Positions 57,270 through 64,000 of a DNA stretch of 64,000 nt are shown in pieces. The notes beneath the pieces were generated by a model. That model was not told the origin of the DNA. It searched no databases and saw only the letters and a program-made list of their open reading frames with translations. Position 1 is the stretch's first letter. Every line of letters starts with the position of its first letter. The stretch is from Halovulum dunhuangense (GTDB taxonomy: Bacteria; Pseudomonadota; Alphaproteobacteria; Rhodobacterales; Rhodobacteraceae): positions 1,922,001-1,986,000 of the forward strand of contig NZ_JABFBC010000001.1 in assembly GCF_013093415.1 (NCBI RefSeq), read 5' to 3'. The position numbers and the translations under genes are program-made.

Positions 57270-59080
57270 CCCGCCTGCTCGCGCAGCTCTTCCAGCTCCA
57301 GCCACTCCAGCTCGGCCGCCTCGAGCGCGGCCTGCCGCTCGGCCAGCGCCTGGGTCGCCTTGGCGAATTTCTGCGGCGCCGTGGTGTAGAGATCGGGATC
57401 GGCCAGGAACTCCGAAAGCTTGGCGATCTCGGCCTCCAGCCGTTCGATCTGCCCCGGCAACTCCGAGAGCCGCCGCTCCTGGTTGTAGCTGAGCTTCGCG
57501 CGCTCGGCCTTCGGCTTTTCACGCGGGGGGGCTGCGGGCTTCGGCCTTGCCGCGTTCACCGGTTCGGGCAGCCGGCCGCCCTGGGCCAGCATGTCGGAAT
57601 AACCGCCCGCATAGACCGTGGCCCGCCCGTCGCCCGTCATCAGGATCGAGGTTGCCGCCACCCGGTCAAGGAAATCCCGGTCGTGGCTGACCAGCAGCAC
57701 GGTGCCGTCGTAATCGTCGATCTGCTCCTGCAACAGGTCCAGCGTCTCGACATCCAGATCGTTGGTCGGCTCGTCGAGGATCAGGAAATTGCTCTGCCGC
57801 GCCAGGATCCGCGCCAGCAGCAGCCGCGCCCGCTCGCCGCCCGACAGCGCCCGGACCGGGCCGCGCGCCTGCGCCTCGGTGAAGAGGAAATCCTTCAGAT
57901 ACCCCACCACGTGGCGCGGCGTGCCGCGCACCATCACCTGGTCGGAATTCCCCGACACCCCCAGCGTCGGATCCAGCGTCAGGCTGTCCCACAGCGTCGC
58001 ATCGGGATCGAGCGCCGCGCGGTTCTGGTCGAACACCGCCATGTCGAGCCCCGTGCCCAGCCGGACCCGCCCGGCATCGGGGTCCATCTGCCCGGTCAGC
58101 AGGTTCAGAAGCGTCGTCTTTCCCGCCCCGTTCGGCCCGATCAGCGCCACCCGGTCGCCGCGGTGGATGCGCAGGTCGAAATCCTGCACGATCGCCCGGT
58201 CGCCGAAGTGCTTGGTCACGCCCTCGGCCTCGACCACCAGCTTGCCGGACTTGGGACCGGACGCGAATTCCAGCGCCGCGGCCCCCGTGCGCCGGATCTG
58301 CGCCGCGCGGTCGGCGCGCATCTCCTGCAGGCGCCGCACACGACCCTGGTTGCGCTTGCGCCGGGCGGAAATGCCCTCGACCGCCCAGCGGCCCTCGGCC
58401 TTCAGCAGCCGGTCCAGCTTGTGGCGGGCCTGGTCCTCTTCGTCGAAGATCTTGTCGCGCCAGTCCTCGAAGGCGTCGAAGCCCTGCTCCAGCCGCCGCA
58501 CGACGCCGCGATCGACCCAGAGCATGCTGCGCGTCAGCGCCCGCAGGAACGCCCGGTCGTGCGAGATCAGCACGAATGCCGCGCGGGTCTGGCGCAGCTC
58601 CGCCTCGAGCCACTGGATCATCCCGATGTCCAGGTGGTTGGTCGGCTCGTCGAGCAGCATCAGATCCGCGTCCTGCGCAAGCAGCCGCGCCAGCGCCGCG
58701 CGCCGCCGCTCGCCGCCCGAGGCGCGGTCGCAGGCAAGCGATCCATCCAGCCGCACCCCTTCCATCGCGATGTCGGCGCGGTAATGCTCGGCCTCGGGCA
58801 GGCCCGCGCGCACGAAATCGCCCAAGGTGGCGAAGGGCGTGAAATCCGGATCCTGCTCCATGTAGGCGACCGACTTGCCCGGCGGCACGAAACGGGTGCC
58901 GGCATCGGGCTGCACCAGCCCCGCCATGATCTTGAGAAGGGTGGATTTTCCCGACCCGTTGCGCCCGACAAGGCCGATCCGGTCGCCCGGTGCGACGGAC
59001 AGTTCGGCCCCGTCCAGCAGCGGCACGCCGCCGAAGCCAAGGGTGATGTCGGAAAGCGTCAGAAGCGGTGGTTGTGCCAT
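57266..59080 (-). CDS. uup: ABC-F family ATPase, Uup-like
   Basis: Cytosolic tandem ABC protein of 604 residues without membrane domains. Walker A motifs are GRNGSGKST (near 39-47) and GPNGAGKTT; signatures SGGERRRAALARLL and LSGGERARLLLARIL; Walker B LMLLDEPTNHLD and LILDEPTNDLD. A C-terminal helical coiled coil (ERRLSELPGQIERLEAEIAKL) marks the Uup branch, which binds DNA and affects replication-related processes. The ATG at 59080 is preferred. Divergent from the aminotransferase gene. Confidence 0.93.
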   Translation of the reverse strand: MAQPPLLTLSDITLGFGGVPLLDGAELSVAPGDRIGLVGRNGSGKSTLLKIMAGLVQPDAGTRFVPPGKSVAYMEQDPDFTPFATLGDFVRAGLPEAEHYRADIAMEGVRLDGSLACDRASGGERRRAALARLLAQDADLMLLDEPTNHLDIGMIQWLEAELRQTRAAFVLISHDRAFLRALTRSMLWVDRGVVRRLEQGFDAFEDWRDKIFDEEDQARHKLDRLLKAEGRWAVEGISARRKRNQGRVRRLQEMRADRAAQIRRTGAAALEFASGPKSGKLVVEAEGVTKHFGDRAIVQDFDLRIHRGDRVALIGPNGAGKTTLLNLLTGQMDPDAGRVRLGTGLDMAVFDQNRAALDPDATLWDSLTLDPTLGVSGNSDQVMVRGTPRHVVGYLKDFLFTEAQARGPVRALSGGERARLLLARILARQSNFLILDEPTNDLDVETLDLLQEQIDDYDGTVLLVSHDRDFLDRVAATSILMTGDGRATVYAGGYSDMLAQGGRLPEPVNAARPKPAAPPREKPKAERAKLSYNQERRLSELPGQIERLEAEIAKLSEFLADPDLYTTAPQKFAKATQALAERQAALEAAELEWLELEELREQAG

Positions 59081-59188
59081 GTGGCCCCTATGGCGTCTTG
59101 GCGGGCGACATTCAAGCGGCGTCATCGCGGCGTTTGCATCGGCGGCGTCCCGCGCTAATCAGGTCGGGCATAACGATCAGGAGCAAGC

Positions 59189-60379
59189 ATGCCCGTGGCC
59201 CCCTTCGGGCGGAACCTTTCCGCCGCCTTTCCGCCCCCTGTGATGGAGGCGCGCGCCTGGGCGCAGTCCGCCACCCTGCCCCCGGACATGCCGCTTCTGA
59301 ACCTGAGCCAGGCCGCCCCGGTGGACCCACCGCCCGAGGCGCTGCGCCAGGAGATCGCCCGCGCCGCGCTTGAGGATCCGGGCGCGCATGTCTACGGCCC
59401 GGTGCTGGGCATGCCCGAGTTGCGCGAGGAGATCGCGGCGCGCTGGTCCGCGCTCTATCGCGGGCGCATCCATGCGCGGCAGGTCGCGATCACCGCCGGC
59501 TGCAACGAGGCCTTTGCCGCGGCGATCGCCTCGGTCGCCGATCCGGGGGATGCGGTGATCCTGCCGGTGCCGTGGTACTTCAACCACAAGATGTGGCTCG
59601 ACATGAACGGGATCGAGACGCGGCTCCTGCCCTGCGGCGCAGGCATGCTGCCCGACCCCGAACAGGCGGCGGCGCTGATCGATGACCGCGTGAAGGCGAT
59701 CGTGCTGGTCAGCCCCAACAACCCCACCGGCGCCGAATACCCGCCCGCCCTGATCGCGGCCTTTGCAGCACTTGCGCGGGCACGCGGCATCGCGCTGATC
59801 CTTGACGAGACCTATCGCGATTTCCATTCCGCGGGCGACGCACCGCACGCGCTGTTCGCGGGCGACTGGGCGGATGTCCTGATCCATCTCTATTCGTTTT
59901 CCAAGGTGTTCCGCCTGACCGGGCACAGGATCGGCGCGCTCATCGCCTCGGAACGGCGGCTCGCGCAGATCGAGAAGTTCCTCGACACCGTGACCATCTG
60001 CCCCAACCAGCTTGGCCAGCGCGCGGCCCTTCACGGCCTGCGCCACCTGGGCCCGTGGGTCGCCGAGGAACGGGCCGAGATCCTGCGCCGCCGCGCCGCG
60101 GTCGAGACCGCCTTCACCACCCTGCCCGGCTGGCGGCTTCTGGGCAGCGGCGCCTATTTCGCCTATCTCGAACACCCCTGGGACCGCCCGTCGGATCAGG
60201 TGGCGCAATGGCTGGTCGCGGCGGCGGGACTTCTGGTCCTGCCGGGCACCATGTTCGGCCCGCGCCGCGACCGGGGCGGCGATGGCAGCGCAGAGCGGCA
60301 GTTGCGCATCGCCTTTGCCAATGCCGATGGCGACGGTATCGCGGAACTTGCACGCAGGCTGGCGCAGGTCGCGCCGTGA
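59189..60379 (+). CDS. Class I/II aminotransferase
   Basis: PLP enzyme of 396 residues. Motifs: LNLSQAAPVDPPPEALRQEIARAAL, HVYGPVLGMPELREEIA, ITAGCNEAFAAAIAS, VSPNNPTGAEYPP, ILDETYRDFHSAG, and PLP lysine in YSFSKVFRLTGHRIGA. C-terminal arginine in RQLRIAFAN. Substrate uncertain, with overall similarity to aspartate-type aminotransferases. Divergent from the ABC-F gene; 92 bp ahead of ppiD. Confidence 0.9.
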   Translation: MPVAPFGRNLSAAFPPPVMEARAWAQSATLPPDMPLLNLSQAAPVDPPPEALRQEIARAALEDPGAHVYGPVLGMPELREEIAARWSALYRGRIHARQVAITAGCNEAFAAAIASVADPGDAVILPVPWYFNHKMWLDMNGIETRLLPCGAGMLPDPEQAAALIDDRVKAIVLVSPNNPTGAEYPPALIAAFAALARARGIALILDETYRDFHSAGDAPHALFAGDWADVLIHLYSFSKVFRLTGHRIGALIASERRLAQIEKFLDTVTICPNQLGQRAALHGLRHLGPWVAEERAEILRRRAAVETAFTTLPGWRLLGSGAYFAYLEHPWDRPSDQVAQWLVAAAGLLVLPGTMFGPRRDRGGDGSAERQLRIAFANADGDGIAELARRLAQVAP

Positions 60380-60471
60380 CGCTTGCGCCCACGCCTCTTG
60401 CGATGCCGACACCCTCGGCCTAAGACTGCCCGACACCGCGTGAACGCACGCCATCAGGACAGGGATGACCC

Positions 60472-62361
60472 ATGCTCAGAGCCTTTCGATCTTCAAGCCG
60501 CGGCAAGGGGACTTCGATCGTCGTCTGGGCGCTTCTGGGCCTGCTCATCGTCGGTCTGACAGGCTTCGGGCTGGGCGGCGCGGTTTCCGGCCTGTCGGGC
60601 CAGAACGTGGCCAATGTCGGCGACCAGCGCGTCTCGCGCGAGGAATTCGTGCGCCGGCTGTTCCAGCAGCTCGACGCCGTCGGCGCGCAGACCGGCCAGC
60701 GCCCGACCATGCAGCAGGCGCAGCTTTTCGGGCTCGACCAGCAGGTTCTCTCGCAGCTCATCACGCAGGCGGCGCTGGACGGCAAGGCCGCCGACCTGGG
60801 CCTTTCGGTCGGTGACGAGGTGGTGCGCGAGGAACTCATGGCCGAACAGAGCTTCCAGGGCGCCAACGGCTTCGACAGCGCCACCTACCGCTTCTTTCTC
60901 GACCGTGCCGGGCTGACCGCCGCCCAGTTCGAGGAGCAGGTCCGCCGCGATACCACCCGCGCGCTGATGCAGTCGGTCGTCACGGACGGCACCTCGATGC
61001 CGCGGATCCTGGCCGAGACGGCGCTGGCCTTCGACGGAGAGCGCCGGACCGTGCGGCTTCTGACCATCGAGGAGCGGCATCTGGAGACGCCCGTCGGCAC
61101 CCCCGACGATGCGGCACTTCGCGCCCAGTACGAGGCGAACCCTGACGCCTATACCACGCCCGAGACGCGGCGCGTCGCCTATGTGGCCCTCACCCCCGAA
61201 ATCATGGCCACCGAGGTGGAGATCACCGACGATCAGGCCCGCGCCGCCTATGACGCCCGGTCGGACAGCTTCAACCGCCCCGAGCGTCGGCTGGTCGAGG
61301 TGATCGCCTTCGGCACCGAGGCAGGCGCCGCCGAGGCAAAGGCCGCGATCGACGCCGGCACGATGAGCTTCGACGACATCGCCGCCGAGCGGGGCCTGTC
61401 GGCGTCGGACCTGTCGCTCGGCCCGGTCCGGCGCGAGGATCTGGGCGCGGCCGCCCGCGAGGCGGTGTTCGGCGCCGAGGGGCCCGGGATCATCGGTCCG
61501 GTGCAGACCGATCTTGGCCCGTCCCTCTACAGGCTGAACGCCATCCTTCCGGCCCTCGCCACGCCTTTCGAGCAGGTGCAGGACGAGTTGCGCCAGACCC
61601 TGGCCGAGGAAGAGGCGCGCGGCCGGATCGTCGACTGGTTCGACCCGGTCTTCGACCTGATCGCCGCCGGCGCCACGCTGGAAGAGATCGACGCCGAAAC
61701 GCCGCTCGAATTCGGAACCCTGGAGTTGACGGCCGAGATGGGCGAAGGCCTGGCCGGCGACATGGATTTCCGGCAGGAGGCCTTCGAGCTGGAACCGGGC
61801 GAGGCGCCGCGCGACATCATCGAGCTTGAGAATGGCGGCATCGCGGCGCTGCGGGTGGACGAGGTGGTGCCCCCTGCCCTGCGCCCCTTCGAGGAGGTGC
61901 GCGCCCAGGTCGCCACGGACTGGGCCGCGGCCGAGCTTGCCCGCAGGCTAGAGGCGCGCGCAGCCGAGTTGCAGGCGCTGCTGGAAACCGGGCGCACGCT
62001 GGACGCGGTCGCGGCCGATGCGGGGCTGACACCGCGCAGCCCGGCGCCGCTGTCGCGCACCGCCCAGCCCGAGCCGGGGCTGCCCGCGGGCATCGTGGAC
62101 ACCGCCTTCGGCATCGCGGCCACGGGCGAGAGCACGGTCATGGCCGGCCCCACCGCCGCCCATGTCGTGCAGCTTGACGAGATCGCGCCCGTGGACACCG
62201 CCAGCGAGGCCTATCGCCAGCAGCTCGATACGCTGTCCGCCGCGCTGGACGCCGAACTGGGCCAGACCCTGTTCCTGGGCTTCGCGCAGGACCTGGTGAC
62301 GGCCGCGGCGCCCACGGTGAACCAGCAGCTGATCGCCGACACGCTGGCGCAGTATCCGTGA
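60472..62361 (+). CDS. ppiD: PpiD-like membrane-anchored peptidylprolyl isomerase/chaperone
   Basis: A 629-residue periplasmic folding factor. Cytoplasmic start, single membrane anchor near residues 17-38 (SIVVWALLGLLIVGLTGFGLGG), then a SurA/PpiD-type helical domain (VANVGDQRVSREEFVRRLFQQLDAV, FGLDQQVLSQLITQAALDG). A degenerate parvulin-like region follows at about 240-370 (RLVEVIAFGTEAGAAEAKAAIDAGTMSFDDIAAERGLSASDLSLGPVR). The parvulin catalytic residues are not evident, as in E. coli PpiD. The stop overlaps the trpE ATG by 1 bp. Confidence 0.9.
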   Translation: MLRAFRSSSRGKGTSIVVWALLGLLIVGLTGFGLGGAVSGLSGQNVANVGDQRVSREEFVRRLFQQLDAVGAQTGQRPTMQQAQLFGLDQQVLSQLITQAALDGKAADLGLSVGDEVVREELMAEQSFQGANGFDSATYRFFLDRAGLTAAQFEEQVRRDTTRALMQSVVTDGTSMPRILAETALAFDGERRTVRLLTIEERHLETPVGTPDDAALRAQYEANPDAYTTPETRRVAYVALTPEIMATEVEITDDQARAAYDARSDSFNRPERRLVEVIAFGTEAGAAEAKAAIDAGTMSFDDIAAERGLSASDLSLGPVRREDLGAAAREAVFGAEGPGIIGPVQTDLGPSLYRLNAILPALATPFEQVQDELRQTLAEEEARGRIVDWFDPVFDLIAAGATLEEIDAETPLEFGTLELTAEMGEGLAGDMDFRQEAFELEPGEAPRDIIELENGGIAALRVDEVVPPALRPFEEVRAQVATDWAAAELARRLEARAAELQALLETGRTLDAVAADAGLTPRSPAPLSRTAQPEPGLPAGIVDTAFGIAATGESTVMAGPTAAHVVQLDEIAPVDTASEAYRQQLDTLSAALDAELGQTLFLGFAQDLVTAAAPTVNQQLIADTLAQYP

Positions 62362-63875
62362 TGCAGATCCAACCCGCCTTCGAGGATTTCGCACCCATCC
62401 ACGAGGCCGGCCGCAACCAGCTGGTCTGGGCGCGGCTGGTGGCGGATCTCGATACGCCCGTCTCGCTGATGCTGAAGCTGGCGCAGGCCCGGCCCGACAG
62501 TTTCATGCTCGAATCCGTGACCGGCGGCGAGGTGCGCGGGCGCTATTCCGTCATCGGAATGCGCCCCGACGTGATCTGGCGCTGCCGCGGCACGGGGGCC
62601 GAGATCAACCGCGACGCGCGCTTCGATCCCGACGCCTTCGTGGCGGACGAGCGCGATCCGCTCGCCTCGTTGCGCGCGCTGATCGCGGAAAGCCGGATCG
62701 ACATGCCCGCCGACCTGCCCCCCATCTCGGCCGGGCTGTTCGGCTATCTGGGCTATGACATGATCCGGCTGGTGGAACGTCTGCCGGGCGTGAACCCCGA
62801 TCCGCTGGACCTGCCCGACGCGATGTTCCAGCGCCCCACCATCGTCGTGGTGGTGGACGGCGTGAAGGGCGAGGTCACCGTGGTCAGCCCCGTCTGGGCC
62901 GCCGCCGGCCAGTCGGCGCGCGCGGCCTATGCCCAGGCGGCCGAGCGGGTGATGGACGCTGTGCGCGATCTCGACCGGCCCGCCACGTCCGAGACCCGCA
63001 ACCCCGGCGACTGGCTGGATCCGGGAGAGGCGGTGTCGAACACCACCCGCGAGGGCTATCACGCCATCGTCGAGCGGGCGAAGGACTACATCCGCGCCGG
63101 CGACATCTTCCAGGTGGTGCCGTCCCAACGCTGGGCGCTGCCCTTCGATCTGCCGCCCTTCGCGCTTTACCGGGCGCTCAGGCGGACCAACCCCTCGCCC
63201 TACATGTTCTTCTTCAACATGGGCGGTTTCCAGATCGTGGGCGCCAGCCCCGAGATCCTGGTGCGGGTCAAGGGCCGGACCGTGACCATCCGCCCGATCG
63301 CCGGCACCCGCCCCCGCGGCGCCACCCCCGAGGAGGACAAGGCGCTGGAGCAGGATCTGCTGTCCGATCCCAAGGAAATGGCCGAGCACCTGATGCTGCT
63401 GGACCTGGGCCGCAACGATGTCGGCCGGGTGTCGAAGATCGGCACGGTGGACCCCAACGAGCAGTTCATCATCGAACGCTACAGCCACGTCATGCACATC
63501 GTCTCCAACGTCGAGGGAGAGCTTGCGCCCGAGCATGACGCGCTTTCCGCGCTGCTGGCGGGGCTGCCGGCGGGCACCGTTTCGGGCGCGCCCAAGGTGC
63601 GCGCCATGGAAATCATCGACGAGCTGGAAAGCGAGAAGCGCGGCGTCTATGGCGGCGGCGTGGGCTATTTCTCGGCCAACGGCGACATGGATGTCTGCAT
63701 CGCGCTGCGCACCGGCGTGGTCAAGGACGGCACGCTCTACATCCAGGCCGGCGGCGGTGTGGTCTATGACAGCGACCCCGAGGCCGAGTTCCAGGAGACG
63801 GTGAACAAGGCCAAGGCGCTGCGCCAGGCAGCGCGCGAGGCGGGGATCTTCGTCACCCGCCGCGGCGCCAACTGA
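62361..63875 (+). CDS. trpE: Anthranilate synthase component I
   Basis: First step of tryptophan biosynthesis from chorismate. The 504-residue protein has the N-terminal feedback region with LESVTGGEVRGRYSVIG and the catalytic core PSPYMFFFNMGGFQIVGASPEILVRV, IAGTRPRGATPEEDKALEQDLLSDPKEMAEHLMLLDLGRNDVGRV and GTVSGAPKVRAMEIIDELE. The ATG at 62361 overlaps the ppiD TGA; an in-frame GTG lies 3 bp upstream. trpG is not visible, so it is either outside the window or elsewhere. Confidence 0.97.
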   Translation: MQIQPAFEDFAPIHEAGRNQLVWARLVADLDTPVSLMLKLAQARPDSFMLESVTGGEVRGRYSVIGMRPDVIWRCRGTGAEINRDARFDPDAFVADERDPLASLRALIAESRIDMPADLPPISAGLFGYLGYDMIRLVERLPGVNPDPLDLPDAMFQRPTIVVVVDGVKGEVTVVSPVWAAAGQSARAAYAQAAERVMDAVRDLDRPATSETRNPGDWLDPGEAVSNTTREGYHAIVERAKDYIRAGDIFQVVPSQRWALPFDLPPFALYRALRRTNPSPYMFFFNMGGFQIVGASPEILVRVKGRTVTIRPIAGTRPRGATPEEDKALEQDLLSDPKEMAEHLMLLDLGRNDVGRVSKIGTVDPNEQFIIERYSHVMHIVSNVEGELAPEHDALSALLAGLPAGTVSGAPKVRAMEIIDELESEKRGVYGGGVGYFSANGDMDVCIALRTGVVKDGTLYIQAGGGVVYDSDPEAEFQETVNKAKALRQAAREAGIFVTRRGAN

Positions 63876-63878
63876 CGC

Positions 63879-64000
63879 TCAGCGCAGCACCGCCGAAACG
63901 GGCGCGAGCGTGACCGAGCGCGCCTCGTTGCTGCCGGTCCAGGCTGCGATGGCGTCCATCGTCTCGGGGCGCAGGCGGCCCACCACGATCACGCTGCCCC
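63879..64000 (-). CDS. C-terminal tail of a gene, probably a divergent polysaccharide deacetylase (cut by window edge)
   Basis: Only the last 40 codons are visible. The translation reads GSVIVVGRLRPETMDAIAAW and TGSNEARSVTLAPVSAVLR. It resembles the C-terminal end of divergent polysaccharide deacetylase family proteins, an association commonly seen next to trpE in this order, but so short a fragment is weak evidence. It is convergent with trpE, 3 bp away. Confidence 0.55.
   Translation of the reverse strand, partial: GSVIVVGRLRPETMDAIAAWTGSNEARSVTLAPVSAVLR

Overview
The window is a high-GC chromosomal segment from an alphaproteobacterium, most likely a member of the Rhodobacteraceae (Rhodobacter/Paracoccus/Rhodovulum type). 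The evidence is the dusB(nifR3)-ntrB-ntrC-ntrY-ntrX gene order, a fused IspDF enzyme, the accB-accC-aat cluster opposite an NDUFA12-type gene, a lone MCE gene and a DUF2155 gene, and a glnB-glnA operon. No species is claimed. Almost all of it is core genome in tightly packed operons, many with 1-4 bp stop/start overlaps. There is no prophage, insertion sequence, CRISPR array or plasmid module.

Layout. 1-6127 (minus): nitrogen two-component cascade ntrX (cut by the window edge), ntrY, ntrC, ntrB and dusB, with a good promoter before dusB. 6248-9437: ispDF-pgpA-pncC, a convergent COQ10-like gene, and a phosphoribosyltransferase. 9432-10226: an AT-rich, HEPN-like foreign gene directly behind lipA. 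10234-19139 (minus): lipA, lpdA, DUF924, an MFS transporter, queA and a giant AsmA-like protein. 19257-22521 (plus): bcp peroxiredoxin, DUF455 ferritin-like protein, M23 peptidase and bactofilin, closed by a strong terminator. 22570-23547: an AT-rich glycosyltransferase-like gene directly behind prfB. 23574-28612 (minus): prfB, PBP1A and an AMIN-domain amidase. 29067-31784: rne behind a long leader. 31809-37734: an aminotransferase, an M48 protease with a non-canonical start, a DsbA-like protein, accB, accC and aat. 37698-45113 (minus): DUF2155, mlaD-like, NDUFA12-like, RidA, clpX, a globin-coupled chemoreceptor, clpP, tig and tRNA-Leu. 45210-48729: nnrDE, then glnB-glnA. 48833-57269: small regulators, an exonuclease-family protein, parE, secreted proteins, an RTX-type protein, a cytochrome c, an aldo/keto reductase and a gamma-glutamylcyclotransferase. 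57266-64000: an Uup-like ABC-F ATPase, an aminotransferase, ppiD, trpE and the tail of a putative polysaccharide deacetylase.

How it works together. The window contains both ends of the nitrogen circuit: the NtrB/NtrC sensor-regulator pair, the PII protein (glnB) and glutamine synthetase (glnA). NtrC lacks the GAFTGA loop needed to engage sigma-54, as in Rhodobacter capsulatus NtrC. Envelope biogenesis is also well represented (PBP1A, amidase, M23 peptidase, bactofilin, AsmA, MCE protein, PpiD), as is proteostasis (tig, clpP, clpX, M48, PpiD).

The least explained items are the two AT-rich single-gene insertions, the missing canonical start of the M48 gene, the structured rne leader, a 461-bp empty stretch between clpX and the chemoreceptor, and the near-perfect palindrome upstream of glnB. 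I did not find a convincing multi-gene system of a new kind.
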